Shown here piece after piece: positions 8,193 through 17,153 of a stretch of DNA of 64,000 nt. The notes beneath the pieces were generated by a model that saw only the letters and a list, made by a program, of their open reading frames with translations, was not told the origin of the DNA and made no database searches. Position 1 is the first letter of the stretch. Each line of letters opens with the position of its first letter. The translations under genes were made by a program, and so were the position numbers. This DNA comes from Weissella coleopterorum (GTDB lineage Bacteria; Bacillota; Bacilli; Lactobacillales; Lactobacillaceae): positions 434,001 to 498,000 of the forward strand of contig NZ_CP049888.1 of assembly GCF_011304355.1 (NCBI RefSeq), written 5' to 3'.

Positions 8193-8222
8193 CACGCGGG
8201 TCAATGTACCGGCGTGTTTTTA
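8193..8222 (+). terminator. Terminator of the orphan transcript
   Basis: CACGC (8193-8197) pairs with GCGTG (8212-8216), with GGT/ACC inside, followed by TTTTT. It overlaps the T-box-like motif, as in T-box terminators. Confidence 0.6.
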
Positions 8223-8228
8223 ATTGCA

Positions 8229-8265
8229 AAAAAAAGCTGAATACTTCTAGTATTCAGCTTTTTTT
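8229..8265. terminator. Bidirectional terminator between the orphan transcript and nnrD
   Basis: A perfect 17-bp stem with A/T runs on both sides. It can end transcription coming from either strand and so isolates nnrD (minus strand). Confidence 0.9.
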
Positions 8266-8294
8266 GTTATTTGACTAGCATTGTATACCCGGGA

Positions 8295-9149
8295 TTAATC
8301 GACTTCCGGGAGATTTGTATTAATGCGGGCCATATAGTTAGGCACAAAATCAGCAATGAAGCTTGGGCGGACAACCCAATTATGTTCGGCTAATTCTTGA
8401 GCAATGGCACTATGCGCGTACACTGCTGCTTCAGTGGCACGGCGTGGTTCGGCGAATTGCCCTACAAAACCAGCAATCAGACCTGCAAGAGTGTCGCCCA
8501 TGCCACCAGTAGCTTGATATGGGCCACCCAGTAATAACTCCATTTGACGATTTTCGCTTAATATTACTGTGTGGTGCTTTTTAAGAACTAATACATCGAT
8601 ATTTAATGTTTTTCGTTGTAAATCATTTAATTCCATCGAGTCTTGGTATGGAATCATGACACTTGATAACTGAGCCCATTCACCTTGATGAGGTGTTGCG
8701 ATAGTAAAGACGTTTGTTGGAATCATAACATGTTTATCTGCAATGATCCCAAGCGCGCTGGCATCTAGTATCAAAGTTTGATTTTCCCGCATCGCGCGCA
8801 TAGTTGATCGGAGTAACTCAATTGCATCTTCAGAGTTGCCCAGTCCTGGTCCGATTAAGACAACGGAACTTTTGCGAACCTGTTCTAAAACAGTGCCATG
8901 ATTATCCCAGTCGAGTGCCATAGCTTCGGGATTGCGAATATGCAAAGGGGTGATGTTGGTATTGTGTGTTGCCACAGTGACTAAGCCTGCACCCGAACTG
9001 ACGGCTGCGGAAGCAGCCATCAAAATGGCACCACCAAATTGTTCATTTCCACCAATTAAAAGAATATTTCCAAAATTGGTTTTATTAGTTGTGACCGGTC
9101 GTTTTTGGATGACCTCATGTAAAATATCAGCTTTAAGTTCAGTGACCAT
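8295..9149 (-). CDS. nnrD: ADP-dependent NAD(P)H-hydrate dehydratase
   Basis: NnrD repairs damaged, hydrated NADH and NADPH using ADP (or ATP) and has a ribokinase-like fold. GPGLGNSED, HQGEWAQL and the catalytic GGMGDTLAGLIAGF segment are clear. I start it at the ATG at 9149 (284 residues), with GAGAGG upstream; the frame is open to 9332, but the extra 61 residues are low-complexity and unlike the family. Only the dehydratase domain is present. The epimerase (NnrE) domain that is fused to it in many bacteria is absent, so the epimerase must be elsewhere or missing. Confidence 0.93.
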   Translation of the reverse strand: MVTELKADILHEVIQKRPVTTNKTNFGNILLIGGNEQFGGAILMAASAAVSSGAGLVTVATHNTNITPLHIRNPEAMALDWDNHGTVLEQVRKSSVVLIGPGLGNSEDAIELLRSTMRAMRENQTLILDASALGIIADKHVMIPTNVFTIATPHQGEWAQLSSVMIPYQDSMELNDLQRKTLNIDVLVLKKHHTVILSENRQMELLLGGPYQATGGMGDTLAGLIAGFVGQFAEPRRATEAAVYAHSAIAQELAEHNWVVRPSFIADFVPNYMARINTNLPEVD

Positions 9150-9440
9150 TGCCAAAAACCTCTCAAATCGTAAGGATGATAAACTATTCTTTAATTTTAG
9201 CACATAATATTTAAGTCTTAACGAATTAAATTTTGAGATTTTAAAAATGGGCACAATTATGTCCAAATTTGGTGTCTTTTGTGGTATCCGATGTGGTGTT
9301 AAAGTAGTTGTTGGTGTGTTACAATTGATCATATTAATAGTGACTGATTATGGGGTTAGCACGGCTTGGATACAAGTTATCAACCCGTAAGTATCAATTG
9401 TCACCAACTAAAAAATAATGATAAAAGGGTGAATTAAAAA
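9150..9440. promoter_or_regulatory. Divergent intergenic region nnrD / secA
   Basis: A 291-base AT-rich region that must hold promoters in both directions. I see only the ribosome binding sites (GAGAGG for nnrD; AAAAGGGTG for secA) and no promoter pair good enough to call. No ORF or RNA is recognised. Confidence 0.4.
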
Positions 9441-11807
9441 ATGGCAAATCCAGTAAGACAAATGATAGAAAGTGATCGGGGAACGCTCCGCCATTTAAAA
9501 CACATTGCAACTAAAGTTGATTCATATTCCAGTGCAATGGAGGCGTTAAGTGATGAAGAATTACAAGCTAAGACGCCATATTTTCGTGAATTATTAGCAA
9601 ATGGTAAAAGTTTGGATGAAATTTTACCAGAAGCATTTGCTGTTGTACGGGAGGGGGCCCGCCGGATTTTAGGTTTGTATCCATTTATCGTGCAAATCAT
9701 GGGTTCTATTGCGTTGCACCAAGGAAACATTGCTGAAATGAAAACTGGTGAAGGTAAGACCTTAACAGCTACAATGGCTGTTTATTTAAATGCACTCCCA
9801 CAAAAAGGGGTACATGTTGTGACAGTTAATGAATATCTTTCACAACGTGATGGAACCGAAATGGGAGAACTTTATCAATGGTTAGGTCTAACGGTTGGAA
9901 TTAATTTAGCTGATCAATCCGCTGATGAAAAACGGGCAGCCTATCAAGCGGATATTACGTATTCAACCAATTCTGAAATCGGGTTTGATTATTTGCGCGA
10001 TAACATGGTTTCGCGGCGTGAAGATCGGGTCCAACGGCTATTGAATTTTGCGTTGGTTGATGAAACCGATTCGATTTTGATCGATGAGGCACGAACTCCT
10101 TTGATCATCTCAGGAGCGCCAGCCCAAGAGTCAACTCAGTTATATGTTCGAGCTGATCGATTTGTTAAATCCTTAATTCGAGATGTTGATTTTGAAGTTG
10201 ACTTGGAAGCTAAGGCAGTCTTACTTCATGATGAGGGGATTACTAAGGCTGAACGTTATTTCAATTTGCCAAACTTGTATGGTTCAGACAATATCGCATT
10301 GACGCACCATATAGATCAAGCGCTTCGTGCCAATTACACGATGGAAAATAATAAAGATTATGTCGTGCGAAATGGCGAAGTCATGTTGGTCGATGCCTTT
10401 TCTGGACGTATTCAAGATGGGCGCCGTTTCTCAGACGGACTACATCAGGCACTAGAGGCTAAAGAGCAGGTACAAATTCAAGAGGATAATCGTGCGATGG
10501 CGTCGATTACTTATCAAAATTTATTCCGTCGCTATAAAAAGCTTTCTGGAATGACGGGAACAGCCAAGACTGAAGCTGAAGAATTCCGCGAAATTTATAA
10601 TATGGAAATTGTCAGCATTCCGACTAATCGACCAAATGCCCGAGTAGATGAGCCTGATTTACTTTATCCTAATTTACAAGCGAAATTTAAAGCGGTGATT
10701 GAATTAGTACAAAAGCTTCATGCTAAAGGACAACCGATCTTGATTGGTACGGTTGCGGTGGAAACATCTGAATTATTAGCGCAGTTATTAAATCGTCTAA
10801 ATGTACCGCATAATGTTTTGAATGCTAAAAATCACGCTAAAGAAGCCGAAATTATTGCAAATGCTGGACAACGTGGTGCTGTGACAATTGCTACAAATAT
10901 GGCTGGACGTGGAACAGATATCAAGTTGGGTCCTGGTGTGGCTGATCTAGGTGGTTTAGCTGTCATTGGTACTGAGCGACATGAATCGCGGCGTATTGAT
11001 AATCAGTTACGAGGACGTTCTGGCCGGCAAGGTGATCAAGGTTATTCGCAATTCTTTCTTTCTTTGGAAGATGATTTGATGCTCCGCTTTGGTGGGGAAA
11101 AAATTAAAGCGATGATGGATCGAATGAACTTGGAAGACGAAGACGCCGTGATTCGAAACCGTTTGATTACACGTTCAGTTGAGTCAGCACAAAAACGGGT
11201 TGAAGGAAATAATTATGATGCTCGAAAGAACGTTTTACAGTATGATGACGTCATGTCACAACAGCGAGAAGTATTCTATCGTGATCGAAATGCCGTGATT
11301 GATGCTGATAAATCACTGGAAGCAGTGTTATTACCCATGGTAGAACGAACTATTAATCGAGTAGTAGATGCTAATACGATGGGTACTACTAAAGAATGGG
11401 ATCTAGATGTCATTGCGCAATTTATGCGAGCGGTTTTGATGCCGGAAGAAATGGTCCATGTTGAGCAATTAGAGAATAAGACCAAAGATGAACTGAAAGA
11501 ATACTTGAATAATCAAGCTTTGACGGTTTATGCGGATAAAGTTAGTGCCCTGAGAGATGAGGAACAATTATTGCAATTTACGCGAGTTGTCATTTTACGG
11601 GTCTTAGATGAACAATGGACTGATCACATGGAAGCGATGAACCAACTGCGCGATTCCATTCAATTACGTGGGTATGGTCAATTAAATCCATTAATTGAGT
11701 ATCAAAATGAAGGCTTCGCTATGTTTGAGGAAATGATCTCAAGTATTGAATATGAGGTTACCCGACTCTTTATGAAGGCGGAAATCCGGCAAAACTTAAC
11801 CGTTTAG
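9441..11807 (+). CDS. secA: Preprotein translocase ATPase SecA
   Basis: SecA is the ATP-driven motor that pushes secretory proteins through SecYEG. Walker A is KTGEGKTL (about residues 103-110) and Walker B/DEAD-like [12 protein letters not shown] near 210. The NBD2 motif [15 protein letters not shown] and the C-terminal [18 protein letters not shown] scaffold are present. The 788-residue protein ends at [13 protein letters not shown], so the cysteine-rich zinc tail that binds SecB is missing. Loss of that tail is common in Gram-positive cocci. It is followed by prfB after 115 bases, an arrangement common in Firmicutes. Confidence 0.97.
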   Translation: MANPVRQMIESDRGTLRHLKHIATKVDSYSSAMEALSDEELQAKTPYFRELLANGKSLDEILPEAFAVVREGARRILGLYPFIVQIMGSIALHQGNIAEMKTGEGKTLTATMAVYLNALPQKGVHVVTVNEYLSQRDGTEMGELYQWLGLTVGINLADQSADEKRAAYQADITYSTNSEIGFDYLRDNMVSRREDRVQRLLNFALVDETDSILIDEARTPLIISGAPAQESTQLYVRADRFVKSLIRDVDFEVDLEAKAVLLHDEGITKAERYFNLPNLYGSDNIALTHHIDQALRANYTMENNKDYVVRNGEVMLVDAFSGRIQDGRRFSDGLHQALEAKEQVQIQEDNRAMASITYQNLFRRYKKLSGMTGTAKTEAEEFREIYNMEIVSIPTNRPNARVDEPDLLYPNLQAKFKAVIELVQKLHAKGQPILIGTVAVETSELLAQLLNRLNVPHNVLNAKNHAKEAEIIANAGQRGAVTIATNMAGRGTDIKLGPGVADLGGLAVIGTERHESRRIDNQLRGRSGRQGDQGYSQFFLSLEDDLMLRFGGEKIKAMMDRMNLEDEDAVIRNRLITRSVESAQKRVEGNNYDARKNVLQYDDVMSQQREVFYRDRNAVIDADKSLEAVLLPMVERTINRVVDANTMGTTKEWDLDVIAQFMRAVLMPEEMVHVEQLENKTKDELKEYLNNQALTVYADKVSALRDEEQLLQFTRVVILRVLDEQWTDHMEAMNQLRDSIQLRGYGQLNPLIEYQNEGFAMFEEMISSIEYEVTRLFMKAEIRQNLTV

Positions 11808-11856
11808 TGAGCATTGTTTGAAAGAACCATTAAACGAAAGAAGACTGATGAAATTA

Positions 11857-11897
11857 AATAAGGGGGTTGGAACATTTAGTGTCCCAACCCCCTTATT
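11857..11897 (+). repeat. Perfect 14-bp inverted repeat between secA and prfB
   Basis: AATAAGGGGGTTGG at 11857-11870 pairs with CCAACCCCCTTATT at 11884-11897 across a 13-base loop. The stem is G-rich and very stable but is followed by ATTGATC rather than a T run, so it is not a normal terminator. It lies 25 bases before the prfB start and could act as an mRNA processing or stability element, or as an attenuator of prfB. Confidence 0.7.
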
Positions 11898-11922
11898 GAT
11901 CAAATTAGAAGGGAATTTAGGA

Positions 11923-13038
11923 ATGGAATTAGTTGAAATTCGGCATGAACTGGAAGTCATTAAAATAGAAGTTACCAATCTCGGTGAAAATCTAGATTTA
12001 GACGCCTTAAATGATCAAATTGCGGCCAACGAAGATCTGATGGGGCAGCCAGATTTTTGGAATGATAATGTGGCGGCCCAGGCTTTAATTGATGAAAACA
12101 ACGATGTGAAACAGCGACGAGATAATTATCTCCAGTTGCAAAACGGGATTGAATCAGTGGAAACTTCACTTGAATTATTAAGTGAAGTTGCTGATCCAGA
12201 AATGGAAACGGAGCTGGAAGTTGAGTTTCAAGCATTACAAAGTCAACTAGAGCAATACCGTTTAGAACAACTACTCAACGAGCCGTATGATGCTAATAAT
12301 GCGATCTTAGAAATTCATCCGGGCTCAGGGGGAACTGAGTCTGCTGATTGGGGGGCAAACTTGCAAAGGATGTATACCCGCTGGGCTGAGAAGCATCGTT
12401 TCCATGTGGAAATCTTAGACTATCATCCGGGGGATGTGGCAGGAATTGATTCGGTGACATTAAAGATTTCGGGGCATAACGCTTTTGGCTATTTACGGTC
12501 TGAACGTGGAGTTCATCGATTTGTACGAATTTCCCCTTTTGATTCTGCTGGACGGCGTCACACTTCTTTTGTGTCGGTCGATATTATGCCAGAATTGGAT
12601 GAATCGATTGAAATTGATATTAATCCAGCTGATGTTAAAATGGATGTTTATCGGGCGTCGGGGGCTGGTGGTCAACATATTAATAAAACCTCTTCAGCGG
12701 TTCGTTTGACCCACTTGCCCACGGGAATTGTTGTTGCATCACAACAGCAGCGTTCCCAATTTCAGAATAAAGATACAGCTTATGGTATGTTGAAAGCCAA
12801 ACTTTATCAATTGGAGATGGACAAAAAAGAAGCTGAACGCGCTGAAATATCAGGTGATCACTTGGATAATGGCTGGGGATCACAGATTCGGTCGTATGTT
12901 TTTCAGCCATATCGGATGGTCAAAGATCATCGGACTAATTATGAAAATGGAAATCCACAGGGTGTGATGGACGGAAATTTGGATGGGTTTATGAATGCAT
13001 ATTTACAGTGGAAACTAGGTTTATTAAACCCAGAATAA
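11923..13038 (+). CDS. prfB: Peptide chain release factor 2
   Basis: RF2 ends translation at UGA and UAA. The SPF stop-codon recognition motif (VRISPFDSAG) and the catalytic GGQ loop (GAGGQHINKTSSAVRLTH) are both present. I use the ATG at 11923 (371 residues), with AGAAGGGA upstream; the frame is open back to 11818 through the inverted repeat but has no second good start. At codons 24-25, where most bacteria need a programmed +1 shift at CTTTGA, this gene reads CTAGAT (Leu-Asp) in a single uninterrupted frame. The self-regulating frameshift is therefore absent. Confidence 0.96.
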   Translation: MELVEIRHELEVIKIEVTNLGENLDLDALNDQIAANEDLMGQPDFWNDNVAAQALIDENNDVKQRRDNYLQLQNGIESVETSLELLSEVADPEMETELEVEFQALQSQLEQYRLEQLLNEPYDANNAILEIHPGSGGTESADWGANLQRMYTRWAEKHRFHVEILDYHPGDVAGIDSVTLKISGHNAFGYLRSERGVHRFVRISPFDSAGRRHTSFVSVDIMPELDESIEIDINPADVKMDVYRASGAGGQHINKTSSAVRLTHLPTGIVVASQQQRSQFQNKDTAYGMLKAKLYQLEMDKKEAERAEISGDHLDNGWGSQIRSYVFQPYRMVKDHRTNYENGNPQGVMDGNLDGFMNAYLQWKLGLLNPE

Positions 13039-13040
13039 TA

Positions 13041-13072
13041 AAAAAAGCTTACCAGTTTGGTAAGCTTTTTTT
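13041..13072. terminator. Bidirectional terminator prfB / femX
   Basis: AAAAAAGCTTACC paired with GGTAAGCTTTTTT, loop AGTTT. It serves prfB and the convergent femX. Confidence 0.9.
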
Positions 13073-13091
13073 ATTTACATAGCTCGAACAA

Positions 13092-14105
13092 TTAGTAGCC
13101 CATCTCATGATAAGTTGCTTCATCAAAGACGACATCAATTTCACCAATATATTCACGTGGTTCAGCTTTGACAAAATTATGCTTGAAAGCATATAATCCA
13201 TCAGAATTATCTGCCTCGCCGATTCCACCCATATCATAAGCCGCCAAATGTTCATCAAGGGCCCATTGAATCATGGCTGTCTGGACAGCATAAGGGGCAT
13301 AATAAGTATTTCCATCCACAGATCCGGCGTACATATACCAGATTCTATTACCATAGTTAAAGCCAATCCCAGTTGATAATAATTCACCTTCGCGTTCAGC
13401 TAAATAAATTCGCATTACGTCACTGTCACCAAATGAAGCGAGGAGTCGTTCAAAATAGCTTTTTGGGCGGTATGAAATACCATGACGTTTAGCCATTTCA
13501 GAATATGAGGTGAAAAAGGCATCTAATTCAGAATCTGTGTTTCCAAATCGGACGGTAACCCCATCGCGAATTGGCCGCTTGAGTTTACTTTTTACTTTTG
13601 ATGGATAGAGGTCAAAGGTTTCTTTAGCATCAGGCCATTCTGTTAAGTCAATTACCATATTTCGACGTGGTTGAATGGTACCGTGCATGCCTAATGCATC
13701 AACATTACGGTTCCGTGTAACAAAGCCATGGACTTGTAAAGTATCATTCAATTCTTGTGAAAAGTCGACTTCAGGGTCAAAGCGAAGAAGATAGACATTA
13801 TCGTTTTTTAAAGCTTTTTTGGCCTCTTCAACCAGTTCTAGTAGCATTTCAGTATTATTAATATCTACAACTGGTCCTTTGGAAGCATACGCAAACTTTT
13901 TACCATTTGAAACCGTGCTCAAAAGCATGGACATAGCAGCTGTGATCGCTCCGGTTGCATCGGTTAAATAGACATAACGTGGTTCCCAATTATTTTTAAC
14001 ATGTGACCAGCGAAGATCTTGGGTAATTCTTCCAAATTCTGAATTTTGAATAAAATTTTGGTATTTTTCAACTGCAACACTATCATTTAAATCTAAAACT
14101 GGCAT
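13092..14105 (-). CDS. femX: FemX-type UDP-MurNAc-pentapeptide aminoacyltransferase
   Basis: FemX uses an aminoacyl-tRNA to add the first residue of the interpeptide bridge to the lysine side chain of UDP-MurNAc-pentapeptide. I recognise strong likeness to Weissella viridescens FemX along the protein, for example TQDL, VKNNWEP, KKFAYASKGPV, LRFDPEV, YPSKVKSKLKRP, TGI and WYMYAGS. At 337 residues it matches that enzyme and lacks the coiled-coil arm of FemA and FemB. The ATG at 14105 is chosen because the protein then begins MPVLDLND, as in the homologue; the 15-codon extension is lysine-rich and unlike it. This gene is the best pointer to the genus. Confidence 0.92.
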   Translation of the reverse strand: MPVLDLNDSVAVEKYQNFIQNSEFGRITQDLRWSHVKNNWEPRYVYLTDATGAITAAMSMLLSTVSNGKKFAYASKGPVVDINNTEMLLELVEEAKKALKNDNVYLLRFDPEVDFSQELNDTLQVHGFVTRNRNVDALGMHGTIQPRRNMVIDLTEWPDAKETFDLYPSKVKSKLKRPIRDGVTVRFGNTDSELDAFFTSYSEMAKRHGISYRPKSYFERLLASFGDSDVMRIYLAEREGELLSTGIGFNYGNRIWYMYAGSVDGNTYYAPYAVQTAMIQWALDEHLAAYDMGGIGEADNSDGLYAFKHNFVKAEPREYIGEIDVVFDEATYHEMGY

Positions 14106-14320
14106 GATAATCTCTTTTCTTTTGTATTTTATAGTAATTAATTTTAGCATAATATCAATATTAAATTGGAAATATGTCTTAATTTGTAAAGAGTTTGGTC
14201 AGAGTTGATTAGGTAGATTTAATATAATTTTTGGGGCAGAGGGGACATTGTAACCGTTTTTTCGATCTGGATCTAACGGATGTAAAGTAAGTAATCCTAG
14301 GGTTTAGCCGACGGATAGCG

Positions 14321-14326
14321 TATAAT
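14321..14326 (+). promoter_or_regulatory. -10 box placed for a leaderless mRNA
   Basis: TATAAT ends 6 bases before the ATG at 14333, so transcription should begin at or next to the start codon. No ribosome binding site is visible upstream and no good -35 box is seen. The leaderless mRNA is inferred. Confidence 0.5.
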
Positions 14327-14332
14327 AAGATT

Positions 14333-15100
14333 ATGGAAAAAATAAACTCAAATCAAAATGCCCGTGTTAAAGCATGGGCCAAGTTACAAACGAAAAAAGG
14401 ACGTCAAGCTAGTCAAACTTATTTGTTAGATGGTTGGCACCTGGTTCAAGAGGCGATTCACGCTGATGGGAAGATTCGGGCGATTATTGCGACCGAAAGT
14501 CAGTATGAATTACATCAAGAAGAACTTCCCCTTGGGGTTCCCGTTTTTGTAATTTACGACGATATTGCTAAAAAACTATCAGATTTAGTAACTCCGCAAG
14601 GAATTTTTGCTGAAGTTTCCTTACCAAACTTTAATCGCGCACCAAAGTATATTCATGAAGGAGCATGGCTATTCTTGGATGCGATTCAAGATCCAGGAAA
14701 CGTCGGTACAATGATCCGAACGGCAGATGCAGCTGGATTTACAGGAGTCGTCTTTGGTCAAGGATCTGTTGATCCTTATTCACCTAAGGCCGTTCGAGCT
14801 ATGCAGGGATCACAATTCCACTTGCAGCTAGCAAATGGTGATTTACACGAATGGATTCCTGAATTTGTTCGGAATGATTTCCAAGTATATGGAACGCAAT
14901 TAAATCCAGAAGCAGCAAATATCTTCGAAACGATCCCAGCACAAAACTTTGCGCTGGTGATGGGGAATGAAGGTCAGGGTATGGCTGATGATTTGGCAGA
15001 TATGACAAGTAAAAACTTATATATTCCACTGAGTGGTCATGCTGAATCTTTGAATGTAGGGGTTGCAGCTGGGGTAGCGATGTTTACCCTGAAGCATTAA
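14333..15100 (+). CDS. TrmH/SpoU-family RNA 2'-O-methyltransferase
   Basis: This SPOUT-class enzyme methylates ribose of rRNA or tRNA using SAM. The N-terminal RNA-binding domain (residues 1-95) is followed by NVGTMIRTADAAGFTGVV, VMGNEGQGM and IPLSGHAESLNVGVAAGV, the three knot motifs. The 255 residues match the RlmB-like/YsgA group of Firmicutes. The start codon fits the family (MEKI then NARVK), but it has no ribosome binding site and a -10 box sits right before it, suggesting a leaderless message. The exact target nucleotide cannot be predicted. Confidence 0.9.
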   Translation: MEKINSNQNARVKAWAKLQTKKGRQASQTYLLDGWHLVQEAIHADGKIRAIIATESQYELHQEELPLGVPVFVIYDDIAKKLSDLVTPQGIFAEVSLPNFNRAPKYIHEGAWLFLDAIQDPGNVGTMIRTADAAGFTGVVFGQGSVDPYSPKAVRAMQGSQFHLQLANGDLHEWIPEFVRNDFQVYGTQLNPEAANIFETIPAQNFALVMGNEGQGMADDLADMTSKNLYIPLSGHAESLNVGVAAGVAMFTLKH

Positions 15101-15193
15101 TTTTAAAATGATTTAATAGAAGTTAATTTGAGCTAGTGGATGGTCTAAGATGACAATGTTATATTTTTAACATTGCTAACGAGGAGGCAAAGC

Positions 15194-15697
15194 GTGCAAA
15201 AAGATGCCTGGCAGAGTGATCGCGCTTATCGCGATATTGTCGATGATTTATTACAGCAGCCAGCCGTACAAGAGTTGGCAAATTATACACAACATCATCA
15301 TTCGGATCGTTTAACGCATTCGATTATGGTCTCATATTGGAGCTATCGTTTAGGACTTCGGTTGGGTTTGAATGCTACGGCGTTGGCCCGGGCTGGGATC
15401 TTACATGATTTGTTTTATTATGATTGGCGTGAAACTAAATTTGAACTTGGAACGCATGCTTTTATTCATCCGCGGGTAAGTCTGCGAAATGCTGAAAAAA
15501 TAACGCCCCTATCAAATATGGAAAAAGATATCATTTTGAAACATATGTGGGGTTCCACATGGGCAATGCCTCATTATTGGGAGAGTCTTTTACTTAATTT
15601 GGTGGATGATGAAACTGCAGTGATGGATTTCTTTAATCCGGTTGTGGATCGTTTTAAAGCCTTGAAAACTTTACATTGGATTAAACGTGAATTGTAA
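15194..15697 (+). CDS. HD-domain phosphohydrolase
   Basis: A 167-residue HD-superfamily protein, probably a metal-dependent phosphohydrolase. The metal ligands are seen as H in HSIMVSYWSYRLG, HD in AGILHDLFYYDW, and D in NLVDDETAV. The GTG start at 15194 is preferred because GAGGAGG lies 6 bases upstream; the frame extends 7 codons further, but into the ribosome binding site. It follows the methyltransferase and precedes the HxlR regulator, on the same strand. Similar small HD proteins are often annotated as hydrolases of unknown substrate. Confidence 0.8.
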   Translation: MQKDAWQSDRAYRDIVDDLLQQPAVQELANYTQHHHSDRLTHSIMVSYWSYRLGLRLGLNATALARAGILHDLFYYDWRETKFELGTHAFIHPRVSLRNAEKITPLSNMEKDIILKHMWGSTWAMPHYWESLLLNLVDDETAVMDFFNPVVDRFKALKTLHWIKREL

Positions 15698-15736
15698 TAA
15701 CTTAAAAACGTGAGTGCATTAAGGAGGAGAATCATA

Positions 15737-16063
15737 ATGGCATCAGCTGAAACTAAAACAGCGGCTAGTATTTGTCCAAAGTTTATTGCCACTTTTGAAA
15801 TATTAGGTCGTAAATGGAACGGCTTAATTGTTGAGGTGCTCCTTATTGATGGACCCAAACGCTTTAAAGACTTGGCTGTGGCGATTGAAACATGTTCCGA
15901 CCGCGTGTTAGTCGAACGTCTGAAGGAACTTGAAGAAGCCCAGATTATTGAAAGAATCCCTGTATCGGAATCAACGCGCCATGCTTATCAGTTAACTGAA
16001 CGGGGTGAGGCAATGCGTCCAATGATGTCAGCGATTCATACTTGGGCTGACCAGTACAATTAG
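15737..16063 (+). CDS. HxlR-family winged-helix transcription regulator
   Basis: A 108-residue HxlR/MarR-like DNA-binding protein, start ATG 15737 with AAGGAGGA 9 bases upstream. The domain runs FEILGRKWNGLIVEVLL, RFKDLAVAIETCSDRVLVER (recognition helix) and LTERGEAM. A cysteine near the N-terminus (ASICPKF) sits where redox- or aldehyde-sensing HxlR proteins (YodB/HypR type) carry their sensor Cys, and a second Cys lies in ETCSDR. Redox sensing is therefore possible but unproven. Its targets are unknown. The neighbouring NADP reductase operon is one candidate. Confidence 0.88.
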   Translation: MASAETKTAASICPKFIATFEILGRKWNGLIVEVLLIDGPKRFKDLAVAIETCSDRVLVERLKELEEAQIIERIPVSESTRHAYQLTERGEAMRPMMSAIHTWADQYN

Positions 16064-16105
16064 TTTTCGACTATAGTATTGAGCAAATTAAATTAATTTT
16101 AGATG

Positions 16106-16139
16106 AAACGAATTCCTTAATTTTGGAGTTTGTTTTTTT
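16106..16139 (+). terminator. Terminator after the HxlR gene
   Basis: An 11-bp stem (two G-T pairs) with loop TTAATTTT, then a T run. Confidence 0.8.
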
Positions 16140-16308
16140 GTTAATAATAATTTAAAAGATCATGGATGGTCGAATTGATGATACTCAATGCAAAAACGAT
16201 TCAGGAATAGAACTACGAAAATTTTAACAGCAACTCTGGCTTTAAATATACGATGAGTTCATATTTTCATGCTAAAATGGGAAGGAACGTAAAAACGAGG
16301 AGACAACT

Positions 16309-17133
16309 ATGACAGTCATTAATTTAGATAACACTGAGCTAAAAACAGCATTTGCTAATTTTAAAACGGTTCAGACCCCTGAATTGCAAACACAATTTGA
16401 ATTGGCCCTTTTGAATGCGCATTTTTTAGTCCCAGTCCAAGCTCCGGAGAATTTGGTTCCTGATGCAGAGGGAAATTTGAATTTAGCAGCTGGTCAACAG
16501 CTAGCTTTTGTTTCATTGATCGATCCAAATGAAGAAAATTTTTTACCAATCTTTACAGATAATGAAAATTATCAAAAAAATCCTGATCATTGGGAACAGA
16601 ATATTATGGTGGTAGAATTTCCATTTACTCAATTTATTGAAATGTTTAAAAAAGATGCTACTTTACAAAATTTAGTCATGAATCCGTTTATTTCGCAAGA
16701 GACATTGCAAATTAGTCGCGATAATATTGAATATTTAATGCAAAATTATGAATATCATCAAGGTGAGCCACAACCCATTCAAAATATGATGGAAAATTCA
16801 GAGCCAGGTACTGATCAAGCGATTGAAATCCGGGTTCCCGACGAAGTACCAACGAAATTACAAGCTAATTTAATGGGCTTGGCAGATGATGCAAAGGGAA
16901 TTGTGGATAAAATGTATCTTCTTTGGATGCAGGGAGCTGGCGGAAGACAAGGACGTTTCTTATTACTATTAGATGGACCGGACTTGGGCCAGGTGAAGGA
17001 CCAAATTCCAAATTTCAAGGACGTCTTCCCCAAGACACTGGGTGAAAAAATCACCGGTGAAGTAGTCTTAACCCAAGAAATCGCTGGTCTAGATTTGAGT
17101 GAATTCCAAGCTTTTTATCAATATCAAATGTAA
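16309..17133 (+). CDS. SseB-family protein
   Basis: A 274-residue protein that looks like the SseB family, with an N-terminal SseB domain (residues about 5-125) and a C-terminal SseB_C-like domain (about 170-274, VPDEVPTKLQANLMGL). The function of the family is unknown; in enteric bacteria the name refers to serine sensitivity. GAGGAGA lies 6 bases before the ATG, and an extended -10 (TGCTAAAAT) near 16269-16277 looks like its promoter. It sits 20 bases before the NADP reductase and is probably co-transcribed with it. No signal peptide or membrane segment is seen. Confidence 0.75.
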   Translation: MTVINLDNTELKTAFANFKTVQTPELQTQFELALLNAHFLVPVQAPENLVPDAEGNLNLAAGQQLAFVSLIDPNEENFLPIFTDNENYQKNPDHWEQNIMVVEFPFTQFIEMFKKDATLQNLVMNPFISQETLQISRDNIEYLMQNYEYHQGEPQPIQNMMENSEPGTDQAIEIRVPDEVPTKLQANLMGLADDAKGIVDKMYLLWMQGAGGRQGRFLLLLDGPDLGQVKDQIPNFKDVFPKTLGEKITGEVVLTQEIAGLDLSEFQAFYQYQM

Positions 17134-17153
17134 AATCAGAAAAGGTGGCTAAA

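Larger units (their letters stand above)
7749..8222 (+). ncRNA. Predicted cre-controlled structured transcript, function unknown
   Basis: This lies between a strong promoter and a hairpin plus T5 at 8193-8220, and contains no gene longer than 23 codons. Structure seen: CATCAT/ATGATG (about 7934-7968); a two-tier stem in which GGTAATATC (8071-8079) pairs with GGTATTATC (8112-8120) around a 7-bp GTTTAGG/CCTAGAC hairpin; and GAAAATA/TATTTTC (8162-8184). Just before the terminator is AAAGTGGCACGCGGGT, close to the T-box antiterminator consensus AGGGTGGNACCGCG. No plus-strand gene follows. It may be an orphan T-box-like leader, a regulatory RNA or the remains of a gene. Confidence 0.4.

Noticed and set aside
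8932..9207. Plus-strand ORF inside nnrD
   Set aside because: It is the antisense shadow of a well-supported gene and shows no domain or ribosome site.
11857..11897. Terminator between secA and prfB
   Set aside because: The stem is very strong, but the bases after it (ATTGATC) are not a T run, and prfB has no clear promoter of its own behind it.
11818..11922. N-terminal extension of RF2 or a programmed frameshift leader
   Set aside because: The extra codons pass through the inverted repeat, have no ribosome site, and do not resemble RF2. The ATG at 11923 fits the family start.
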